This document shows positions 1-6,932 of a stretch of DNA of 64,000 nucleotides, in pieces. The stretch is from contig NZ_RZOY02000018.1 of the NCBI RefSeq assembly GCF_004022705.2, positions 22,588-86,587 of the forward strand, written 5' to 3'. Under the pieces are notes generated by a model that was given only the letters and a program-made list of their open reading frames with translations, had not been told where the DNA came from and made no database searches. The DNA is from Mesorhizobium sp. M2D.F.Ca.ET.226.01.1.1. GTDB lineage: Bacteria; Pseudomonadota; Alphaproteobacteria; Rhizobiales; Rhizobiaceae. The position numbers and the translations under genes are program-made. The number at the start of each line of letters is the position of its first letter. The stretch's first letter is position 1.

Positions 1-190
1 TCTTATGGTCGACGCTGGTGAACCACTCGCGCCAGAGATAACCCCACAGCTTGAAATAGGTGATAGCGGCTAGAACCGCGAGGCCGCCGAGCGCCACCAC
101 GATGAAGGTGCCAACGACGATCGGCTCGTGCAGCGGCAGCGACTCCAAGGTGAGGCGGCCGAAGATGAATTTGGTCAGCGTCTCAGGCAT
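1..190 (-). CDS. cyoB: Cytochrome bo3 ubiquinol oxidase subunit I, N-terminal part (runs off the left edge)
   Basis: Only the first 63 or so codons are in the window. The product begins MPETLTKFIFGRLTLESLPL, has a hydrophobic membrane segment near residues 24-45, and ends at the window edge in the W-F-T-S-V-D-H-K stretch that opens the conserved haem-copper oxidase core. Subunit I carries the haem b / haem o3-CuB centre, which reduces oxygen with electrons from ubiquinol and pumps protons. It lies 10 bp downstream of cyoA on the same strand, the usual cyoABCD order. The haem ligands lie outside the window. Confidence 0.9.
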   Translation of the reverse strand, partial: MPETLTKFIFGRLTLESLPLHEPIVVGTFIVVALGGLAVLAAITYFKLWGYLWREWFTSVDHK

Positions 191-200
191 CCGCCATTCC

Positions 201-1382
201 TCACAATTCCAAGCGCAGTAGGCCAAGCGACGGCGTCCCGGCGTCGGCACGGCGGCTGCCCGTTCCCGGGCTGAGCAGCCCCGCTCCGCGCAGCGGGGAA
301 AGATCGCGGACCGGCCAATATTTCTGATCGGCATCGTGGGCCGCGCGCGACGCGGCGGCCGCCTCTTCCGCCGTGCAGATGCTTGCGACATAGGACGGAT
401 CGTTGCCGAACACAGCCCCGCGCCGGGCAAGCTTGTCATATTGCAGCGGCAAGGTGTTGCGCACGCCGGCGAGCCCAAGGCCGCCCTTGGCGTCGATCGA
501 CATCATCTCGTTCATGCACATCTTGCCGCGTTCGACGCACAGATTGAGGATGGCGCCGTAGAGGTCGGGATCAACCGAGGCATAGCGGCGGACCGGCTCG
601 TTCTCGCTCGGACGCTCGAGCTCGAGATAGGTCTCGCGGCTCAGCGTGTCCTGCGCGCCCTTGGCCTGCGCCACCCAGTCGGCGAAGGCCTGGTCGGAGA
701 GGCCGTGGAATGCAAAGCGCATGCCGGAGAAGCCGGCGCCGCTGTAATTGGCCGAGAAGCCGGCATAGGTGCCCGGACGGTTGATGACGGCGTGCAGCTT
801 GGTCTCCATGGCAGGCATGGCGTAGATCTGCCCGGCGAGTGCGGGAATGTAGAAGGAGTTCATCACCGTCGACGAAGTGATGCGGAAGTCGATCGGCTGG
901 TTGACCGGCGCCGCCAGTTCGTTGACGGCGGCGATGCCGTAATCCGGATAGATGAAGAGCCATTTCCAGTCGAGCGCGACGACCTCGACCTTGAGCGGCT
1001 TATGGTTCTGGGTGACCGGCTGTCCGGCCTCGATGCGGTCGATGCGCCGGTAGGGGTCGAGCAGATGGGTGCCGAGCCAGGTGAGCGCGCCCAGGCAGAT
1101 GATGACGAGCAGGGGCGCTGCCCAGATCACCAGCTCCAGCTTGGTCGAGTGGTCCCAGTCGGGCGTATAGGTCGCTGTGGTGCTGGATTGGCGGTAGCGC
1201 CAGGCAAACAGCACGGTCAGCGCCATGACCGGCACGATGATGAGCAGCATCAACAGGGTCGAAACGACGAGCAGGTCGCGCTGCTGCGCCGCCACGTCGC
1301 CCGCCGGCGACAGCACGACGAAGTCGCAGCCGCTCAGCAGCACGGCCAGGGGAAGCAGAAGCAAGGCTCCGGATCGTTTCAT
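201..1382 (-). CDS. cyoA: Cytochrome bo3 ubiquinol oxidase subunit II (lipoprotein)
   Basis: 393 aa. I chose the ATG at 1382 because it opens a lipoprotein signal, MKRSGALLLLPLAVLLSGC, with the lipobox LSGC and Cys19; a longer frame to 1424 would bury this signal. Two membrane helices follow (about 35-57 and 80-105), then a periplasmic cupredoxin-like domain with VEVVALDWKWLFIYPD and FRITSSTVMNSFYIPALAGQ. As in other quinol oxidases the Cys/His ligands of a CuA site are not evident. The C-terminus after about residue 330 is long and low in complexity. It is the first gene of the cyo operon, with a striking regulatory region upstream. Confidence 0.95.
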   Translation of the reverse strand: MKRSGALLLLPLAVLLSGCDFVVLSPAGDVAAQQRDLLVVSTLLMLLIIVPVMALTVLFAWRYRQSSTTATYTPDWDHSTKLELVIWAAPLLVIICLGALTWLGTHLLDPYRRIDRIEAGQPVTQNHKPLKVEVVALDWKWLFIYPDYGIAAVNELAAPVNQPIDFRITSSTVMNSFYIPALAGQIYAMPAMETKLHAVINRPGTYAGFSANYSGAGFSGMRFAFHGLSDQAFADWVAQAKGAQDTLSRETYLELERPSENEPVRRYASVDPDLYGAILNLCVERGKMCMNEMMSIDAKGGLGLAGVRNTLPLQYDKLARRGAVFGNDPSYVASICTAEEAAAASRAAHDADQKYWPVRDLSPLRGAGLLSPGTGSRRADAGTPSLGLLRLEL

Positions 1383-1473
1383 CAGACGTTGCCCTCGGAT
1401 TTCGCCGCAACAGGCTCTTTGCAAGTTACAACGCGATGTCGGCGAACGGCTACTGCCGCCGGCACGGCGGCGA

Positions 1474-1494
1474 CATTGGACAATTTGTCCAATG
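1474..1494. promoter_or_regulatory. Perfect 21-bp palindrome upstream of cyoA (candidate operator)
   Basis: Arms CATTGGACAA (1474-1483) and TTGTCCAATG (1485-1494) are perfect reverse complements around a single T. The site lies 92 bp upstream of the cyoA start and about 170 bp upstream of the divergent MFS gene. A 10-bp perfect arm pair with an odd centre is typical of a dimeric transcription factor site. The regulator is not identified from sequence. Confidence 0.65.
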
Positions 1495-1526
1495 CCCAGC
1501 TACCATGGCTTTCGCGAAACTGTGCA

Positions 1527-1640
1527 CGCATAATAGGATGACGACAACCGCATCCGGATGACGATGATCGCATCATGATGACGATAAGCCGCATCGTGAT
1601 GACGAAAAATCGCATCGTGATGACGGCAATCGCATCCTGA
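1527..1640. repeat. About six tandem ~21-bp units, each centred on a CATC-NN-GATG near-palindrome
   Basis: Units begin at 1527, 1549, 1569, 1590, 1611 and 1631 (spacings 22, 20, 21, 21, 20 bp). The core reads CATAATAGGATG, CATCCGGATG, CATCATGATG, CATCGTGATG, CATCGTGATG and a truncated CATCCTGA. The second and third cores are perfect 10-bp palindromes, and most units continue GACGA. The array ends 26 bp before the ATG of the MFS transporter and lies upstream of cyoA. Two-helical-turn spacing would put all units on one face of the DNA. Confidence 0.8.
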
Positions 1641-1666
1641 ACCCGAGCTCGGTGGCGACGGACAAG

Positions 1667-2974
1667 ATGGCTGAAACTTCGACTGCCGAAACGGACAGCA
1701 GGCTGATCGGCTCGCATCACGGCCAGGTCAGCGCCGGCGATATCGCGGTCGGCGTGATCATCGGCAGGACGTCGGAGTTCTTCGACTTCTTCGTCTATGC
1801 GATCGCTTCGGTGATCGTGTTCCCCAAGCTCGTCTTTCCGATGCATGATCCGCTGGCCGGGACGCTCTATTCCTTCGCCATCTTCGCGCTGGCCTTCATC
1901 GCGCGCCCGTTGGGCACCGTTCTCTTCATGGCGATCGACCGCGCCTATGGCCGCGGCGCCAAGCTGACGATAGCGCTGTTCCTGCTCGGCACCTCGACTG
2001 TCGCGATGGCGTTCCTACCCTCCTATGAAGATGTCGGCGCGGTCGCCGCCTGGCTGCTGGCGCTAACCCGCTTCCTGCAGGGCCTGGCGCTTGGCGGCAC
2101 CTGGGACGGGCTGCCCTCGCTGCTGGCGTTGAACGCGCCGCAGAACCGGCGCGGCATCTATGCCATGATCCCGCAGCTCGGCGCGCCGATCGGGCTCATC
2201 GTGGCGAGCTCGCTGTTTGCCTTCTTCGTCGCCAATCTTTCGGCCGACGACTTTTTCAGCTGGGGCTGGCGCTATCCCTTCTTCGTCGCCTTCGCCATCA
2301 ATGTCGTGGCGCTGTTTGCACGGCTGCGCATCGTCGTCACGCCCGAATTCTCAAAGCTCTATGAGAGCGGCGACCTGCAGCCGACGCGCATCAGGGACAT
2401 GATCAGCACGGAAGGGCGCAATGTCATCGTCGGCGCTTTCGCGCCGCTGGCGAGCTTCGCGCTGTTTCATATGGTGACGGTGTTTCCGCTGTCATGGGTG
2501 TTCCTGTTCACCAATGAGGGGCCGGAGCGCTTCCTGCTGATCGAGGCGGTGAGCGCGCTGTTCGGCATCGCGGCGATCGTCGCATCGGGTCCGCTGGCGG
2601 ATCGCGTCGGACGCCGCGCCCTGCTCGGCGGCGGCGCCGTCGCCATCGCCGCATTCAGCGGCTTTGCCCCGCAACTCCTCAATGGCGGTACCGTCGGCGA
2701 GACCGTGTTCATGGTGCTGGGCTTCATCCTGCTCGGCTTGAGCTTCGGGCAATCCTCGGGCGTCGTCGCATCGAGCTTCTCGCGCCAGCACCGCTATACC
2801 GGCTCGGCAGTGACGTCGGACCTCGCCTGGATGTTCGGCGCCGGCTTCGCGCCGCTCGCCGCGCTGCTGCTGGCCGGCACTTTCGGCCTCATCGCCGCCG
2901 GCGCCTATCTGCTGTCGGGCGCCGCCTGCACGCTGATCGCGCTGTGGATCGACAGGCAGGCCTCCAGGAGCTAG
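1667..2974 (+). CDS. MFS transporter (metabolite:proton symporter-like)
   Basis: 435 aa from the ATG at 1667; a GTG at 1652 is an alternative, and neither has a strong ribosome-binding site. About 12 hydrophobic helices are visible. The first, DIAVGVIIGRTSEFFDFFVY, resembles the opening helix of the metabolite:H+ symporter subfamily, and the cytoplasmic loop motif appears as GPLADRVGRRALLGGG around residues 304-320. It is a cytoplasmic-membrane permease of unknown substrate. It is divergent from cyoA, sharing the palindrome and repeat array, so the two may be co-regulated. Family assignment is solid; substrate and subfamily are inference. Confidence 0.85.
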   Translation: MAETSTAETDSRLIGSHHGQVSAGDIAVGVIIGRTSEFFDFFVYAIASVIVFPKLVFPMHDPLAGTLYSFAIFALAFIARPLGTVLFMAIDRAYGRGAKLTIALFLLGTSTVAMAFLPSYEDVGAVAAWLLALTRFLQGLALGGTWDGLPSLLALNAPQNRRGIYAMIPQLGAPIGLIVASSLFAFFVANLSADDFFSWGWRYPFFVAFAINVVALFARLRIVVTPEFSKLYESGDLQPTRIRDMISTEGRNVIVGAFAPLASFALFHMVTVFPLSWVFLFTNEGPERFLLIEAVSALFGIAAIVASGPLADRVGRRALLGGGAVAIAAFSGFAPQLLNGGTVGETVFMVLGFILLGLSFGQSSGVVASSFSRQHRYTGSAVTSDLAWMFGAGFAPLAALLLAGTFGLIAAGAYLLSGAACTLIALWIDRQASRS

Positions 2975-3001
2975 CAGACGAGCGCAATCGCGGGCGTCCA
3001 A

Positions 3002-4054
3002 TCAGACCTGGTAGAAATCCCGATACCATTGCACGAAGCGAGGGATGCCGATCTCGATCGGAATCTCGGGCTTGAAGCCGGTCACCTCTTCGAGCGAGGT
3101 GACGTCGGCGTAGGTCGCCGGCACGTCGCCCGGCTGGATCGGCATCAGGTTGCGGATTGCCTTGCGCCCGAGCGCGTCTTCCAGCACGTCGATCAGCCGG
3201 CTCAGCTGCACCGGCGAGCTGTCGCCGATATTGTGGATCCGGTAGGGCGCATTGCTTGTCGCGGGATCGGGCGCGGCGCTCGTCCAATCGGGGTTTGGCG
3301 TCGCGGGGTGCCACATGATGCGGACCACCCCCTCGACGATGTCGTCGATATAGGTGAAGTCCCGCTGCATGTTGCCATGGTTGAAAACATCGATCGGCTG
3401 GCCGGCGAGGATGGCCTTGGTGAAGATGAACAAGGCCATGTCTGGCCGTCCCCACGGACCATAGACGGTGAAGAAACGCAGACCCGTCGTCGGCAGGCCG
3501 AAGAGATGGCTGTAGGTGTGAGCCATCAGCTCGTTTGCCTTCTTGCTGGCGGCATAGAGGCTCAGCGGATGGTCGGCGGAATCATGCACCGAGAAGGGCA
3601 TGCGCAGGCTGCCGCCATAGATCGAGCTCGACGACGCATAGACGAGATGGCCGACCGAGGCCTGCCGGCACCCTTCCAGGATGTTGAGGAAGCCGTTGAG
3701 ATTGCTCTGTGCATAGGCGTGCGGGTTGATCAGCGAATAGCGGACACCTGCCTGCGCGGCGAGATTGACGACGATCTCCGGCGCGGCCGCCGCAAAGACC
3801 GCCGAGATGCCATCGCGGTCGGCGAGATCGACATGCTCAAAACGAAAGTTCGTGAACGCCGTCAGCCGGTCGAGCCGCGCCTGCTTCAGGGCAACGTCGT
3901 AATACTCGTTCATGGAATCGAGGCCGACCACCTGCCAGCCGTCAGCAAGCAGCCTGTGGCAGAGGTGAAAACCGATGAAGCCGGCCGCGCCGGTGATCAG
4001 TATGGGCCTGCTCGACGTCAATCCATCCCCCAACGTTGCGGCCTGACCACTCAC
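3002..4054 (-). CDS. NAD-dependent nucleotide-sugar epimerase (UDP-glucuronate 4-epimerase-like)
   Basis: 350 aa, extended short-chain dehydrogenase fold. The NAD-binding motif ITGAAGFIGFHL lies near residues 20-31, and the catalytic motif YAASK follows VYASSSSIYGG, giving the usual Ser-Tyr-Lys triad. The pattern DSMNEYYDVALKQARL, RYSLINPHAYAQSN and FFTVYGPWGRPDMA matches UDP-glucuronate 4-epimerases such as rhizobial LpsL, which supply UDP-galacturonate for surface polysaccharide. The start is uncertain: GTG at 4054 has no clear ribosome-binding site, whereas TTG at 4021 follows GGGGGA. It stands alone here, so the polysaccharide it serves cannot be read from context. Confidence 0.8.
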   Translation of the reverse strand: MSGQAATLGDGLTSSRPILITGAAGFIGFHLCHRLLADGWQVVGLDSMNEYYDVALKQARLDRLTAFTNFRFEHVDLADRDGISAVFAAAAPEIVVNLAAQAGVRYSLINPHAYAQSNLNGFLNILEGCRQASVGHLVYASSSSIYGGSLRMPFSVHDSADHPLSLYAASKKANELMAHTYSHLFGLPTTGLRFFTVYGPWGRPDMALFIFTKAILAGQPIDVFNHGNMQRDFTYIDDIVEGVVRIMWHPATPNPDWTSAAPDPATSNAPYRIHNIGDSSPVQLSRLIDVLEDALGRKAIRNLMPIQPGDVPATYADVTSLEEVTGFKPEIPIEIGIPRFVQWYRDFYQV

Positions 4055-4305
4055 GGACCGATTGCTCGCCGGCAGCCCACAGCCGCGTTCAGGTGGCCGA
4101 GACCTTGCGCCTTGTATGGCAGGCCGTCGGCGAATTCAACGATACCCCGTCCTGCGTCGCCGCAACACAGGCCTCGTAGGTGGTCCCTATCCGGTCGATG
4201 ATTGCCGACCATTGAGAGCAATGCGGCCTGCAAGTCGGGGATGCCACCGATATGCCGAAGCGCAAGTTCGATCTCAGAGCCGACGCTTACATACGAGCCG
4301 GGCAC
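4051..4305 (-). other. Possible 84-aa ORF in the gap upstream of the epimerase
   Basis: The 368-bp gap 4055-4422 has no obvious gene. A minus-strand frame encodes 84 aa beginning MPGSYVSVGSEIELALRHIG. Its stop overlaps the GTG of the epimerase in a GTGA arrangement, which could mean translational coupling. I do not recognise the product, it has no strong ribosome-binding site, and it may be a chance frame or the tail of a decayed gene. Confidence 0.2.
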
Positions 4306-4422
4306 GGGGTCGAGTGGACTTTCGTGGAATGGAATTGCTCGAATTTGTCATATTGCGGATTTCCATTTCTTGGTGATCTTCCTTCATTGGGGCAAACTGC
4401 TACCGGGCTTTCAGGAGGAGAA

Positions 4423-4863
4423 ATGAGAGCACGCGCAGCGACGGTCGGAGACCTCGAAGATGTCTTCCACGGCCTGTCCAAGCGAATGTCGGACGACTAT
4501 GTGGCAGCCGGCAAGGACAGAAAAAGCGCCTATGACAATCTGATGATGAACCTGAAGGAAGGCCGGGCGCATGCGCTCGTGCAAGACGACAGGACCATGG
4601 CGATCATCGCCTGGCACGAGAACGCCGACGCCGCCGATACGCTGTTCGCCGCCCAGGAGGATTTCTTCAACGCCGCGACCGTCCGCTTCTGCAAGCGGCA
4701 CATCCGCCACGTCCAGGCGCTTGCCGGCAACCTTCCTATACATTCGCGCAGTTGGCTGCAGCGGCCCGACGTCGCGAGATGGTTCCGCGTGATCGGCTAT
4801 ATCGACTTGGGCCGGGAGAACGGCGCCACCTTGTTCGAACTGCCGCCGGCCGCCAACGGCTGA
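4423..4863 (+). CDS. Small GNAT-like protein resembling T7 gp13 (internal virion protein A type)
   Basis: 146 aa. The ATG at 4423 is set by a strong ribosome-binding site (AGGAGGAGAA, just upstream); the frame remains open back to 4252 but without such a signal. The protein starts MRARAATVGDLEDVFHGLSK and ends with a pattern like W..RPDVARWFRVIGYIDLG followed by a short beta-strand. From memory this layout (a KRxFRK-like helix, a W with a His/Arg pair before an 'I G' turn, and a final FxL strand) resembles the small acetyltransferase-fold protein gp13 of T7-like phages. No other phage genes are nearby. Function is unknown and the similarity needs a profile search. Confidence 0.6.
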   Translation: MRARAATVGDLEDVFHGLSKRMSDDYVAAGKDRKSAYDNLMMNLKEGRAHALVQDDRTMAIIAWHENADAADTLFAAQEDFFNAATVRFCKRHIRHVQALAGNLPIHSRSWLQRPDVARWFRVIGYIDLGRENGATLFELPPAANG

Positions 4864-4870
4864 CGGCGGC

Positions 4871-6013
4871 TCACAAGCCGAACCAACGCGACCGCCGGCT
4901 CGAGCCGAACATCTCCTTGTCCGCACGCAGCGCCACCGAAGGCTCGTAGTAGTTGCCGGTTGGCGCGGGGCCTGAAAAGAAATCGACCTCGACCTTGCCG
5001 ATGCGGCCGCCGCCGAATTCGATGTAGCAGGTGCCGAAGCCGTCATAGAGCGTGCCGCTGCCGCTTTGGCGCATTTTTGCGATGAGCGCGGTGGCGACCG
5101 CCCGTGCCGCGCCTTCAGCGAACACGCCGGCCTTGGGTGTCCCGGTGTTGGCACCGTCGCCGACCGCATAGACATTCTCATATTTGGTTTCGAGCGTGCG
5201 CGGATTGACCGGGATCCAGCCGTTCTCCGACATGCCGCTTTCCAGTACCACCGGCGGCACACGATGCTTGGGAACGCCAAGGAAAAGCTCGAACGGCATT
5301 TCGCTGCCGTCGTCGAGAACAGCCACGTTGCGGGCATTGTCGACGGAGGCGACCCGGCGGCTCGGGATGAACTTGATGCCACGCTCGGCGAAGGCCGCGA
5401 GCAGTGCCCGCGAGGTGTCGGGCGAAGGCGGGACCGGGCTGCCGAGCGGCAGCACCAGCGATATCTCGCAGGCCTCGCGCACACCCTGCCGCGTCATGTA
5501 GTCGTGCAGCATCAGCACGCATTCGCTCGGCGCCGGCGGGCATTTGTAGGGCGCGCCGCAGACGCCGACCATCGCCCTTCCCTTCGTGAAGGTGGGCAAA
5601 ACGTCACGCAGCCGCTCCGCGCCGGCAACCGAATAGAACTCGTTGGTTCCCGACAGCCCGGGCGTGGCGTCGAAATCATATTCGGCGCCGAGCGCCACGA
5701 TCAGGTAGTCGGCATCGAAGACGCCATTATCGGTGGTGACTCGCCGCCGTTCCGGATCGATCGCGGTGACGGTGCGCTTCAGCAGGCGCACGCCGGGCTT
5801 GGCGTAGCGGCTGTATGGCAAGCGCACTGCCTCCGACGCCTTCAGGCCGAACATCACTTCGAGCTTCGAAAAGCCGAAGATGAAGGCTTCGCTCTTGTCG
5901 ATGAGCGTGACGTCGAGGGCGTCGCCCATCGCCTCGGACAGCAGCGTCGTCAGTTCCAGGCCGCCAAAGCCCGCACCTAAAACGACGATGGATGGTTTCT
6001 TTGCGGTGCTCAT
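4871..6013 (-). CDS. Sulfide:quinone oxidoreductase-like FAD/NAD(P)-binding flavoprotein
   Basis: 380 aa. The N-terminal FAD-binding motif VVLGAGFGGLEL is at residues 10-21, the second dinucleotide region follows, and VYAVGDGA near residue 290 is the C-terminal FAD contact. The segment CGAPYKCPPAPSE (about 152-164) and a further Cys in GTCYIEFGGG match the redox-active cysteines of sulfide:quinone reductases and flavocytochrome c sulfide dehydrogenases. It probably oxidises sulfide or a related thiol and passes electrons to quinone. The start follows GGGGAACCAAG. The peroxiredoxin immediately upstream on the same strand suggests a thiol or reactive-sulfur stress role (inference). Confidence 0.8.
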   Translation of the reverse strand: MSTAKKPSIVVLGAGFGGLELTTLLSEAMGDALDVTLIDKSEAFIFGFSKLEVMFGLKASEAVRLPYSRYAKPGVRLLKRTVTAIDPERRRVTTDNGVFDADYLIVALGAEYDFDATPGLSGTNEFYSVAGAERLRDVLPTFTKGRAMVGVCGAPYKCPPAPSECVLMLHDYMTRQGVREACEISLVLPLGSPVPPSPDTSRALLAAFAERGIKFIPSRRVASVDNARNVAVLDDGSEMPFELFLGVPKHRVPPVVLESGMSENGWIPVNPRTLETKYENVYAVGDGANTGTPKAGVFAEGAARAVATALIAKMRQSGSGTLYDGFGTCYIEFGGGRIGKVEVDFFSGPAPTGNYYEPSVALRADKEMFGSSRRSRWFGL

Positions 6014-6150
6014 CTTGGTTCCCCACGTCTTGGCGCCATGCCGAGGCGCCGGGTTGAACTCGTTCGTTGCCTTCCCGGTGGCGGCGAGCGCGTGTCTCCC
6101 ACGCTCCCTCGCCGCCGATGCCCTGCCCTCCTGGGCCCTGGTCAGACCTG

Positions 6151-6816
6151 TCAGGTCAGCACAGGCTGCGGCACGATGCGGATGTAGGGCTTCGGTTCCT
6201 TCCAGCCCTGCGGATAAAGCTGCCTAGCCTCATCATTCGACACCGAACCCGCGATGATGACGTCGTCACCCGGCTTCCAATTGACCGGCGTCGCCAAGCG
6301 ATGCTTCGCCGTCAGCTGCAGGGAGTCCACCACGCGCAGCACCTCGTCGAAGTTGCGGCCCGTCGTCATCGGGTAGGAAATAACGAGCTTGATCTTCTTG
6401 TCGGGGCCGATGACGTAGACATTGCGCACCGTCTGGTTGTCGGCGGCGGTGCGGCCATCGGCGCTGTTGCCGGCCGAGGCGGGCAGCATGTCGTAGAGCT
6501 GCGAGATGGCGAGAGTCGGGTCGCCGATCATCGGAAAGTTCGGCGCCATACCCTGCGTTTCGGCGATGTCCTTCGCCCAGCCGGCATGCCTGTCGACAGG
6601 ATCGACGGAGAGGCCGATGACCTTGACGCCGCGCTTGTCGAACTCTGGCTTGAGACGGGCCATATAGCCGAGCTCGGTCGTGCAGACCGGCGTGTAGTCC
6701 TTGGGATGCGAGAAAAGGATGCCCCAATCCTTGCCCAGCCATTCATGGAAGGAGATCGGACCTTCCGTGGTGTCGGCCGTGAAGTCGGGGGCGATGTCTG
6801 CGATACGGAGTGACAT
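6151..6816 (-). CDS. 1-Cys peroxiredoxin (Prx6 type)
   Basis: 221 aa from ATG at 6816, preceded by GGAAAGGAACGC. The peroxidatic motif HPKDYTPVCTTELG is at about residues 38-51 (Cys46 the likely nucleophile), preceded by DFTADT and followed by GLSVDPVDRHAGW, all Prx6-type signatures. The length fits 1-Cys peroxiredoxins, which have an extended C-terminal dimerisation domain. It reduces hydrogen peroxide and organic peroxides in the cytoplasm. The gene is divergent from the BTAD-type regulator at 6933, with 116 bp between the starts, and upstream of the flavoprotein gene after a 137-bp gap. Confidence 0.93.
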   Translation of the reverse strand: MSLRIADIAPDFTADTTEGPISFHEWLGKDWGILFSHPKDYTPVCTTELGYMARLKPEFDKRGVKVIGLSVDPVDRHAGWAKDIAETQGMAPNFPMIGDPTLAISQLYDMLPASAGNSADGRTAADNQTVRNVYVIGPDKKIKLVISYPMTTGRNFDEVLRVVDSLQLTAKHRLATPVNWKPGDDVIIAGSVSNDEARQLYPQGWKEPKPYIRIVPQPVLT

Positions 6817-6932
6817 TTGTTGCGTTCCTTTCCGGTTGGAATTCGATTGCGGCGCTAAATTAGGAAATCTATGTTCCGCCAGCGTTCCCCAGCGTTCCCT
6901 GCCTGGAGACGGATCTTGCTGATGGTGCTTCA

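Noticed and set aside
336..1541. Long plus-strand frame opposite cyoA (401 codons)
   Set aside because: Arg/Gly/His-rich composition, no family signature, and it lies fully antisense to a well-supported cyoA.
1527..1640. The phased repeat as a small CRISPR array
   Set aside because: Units are about 21 bp with only about 5-10 bp of variable sequence, far too short for spacers.
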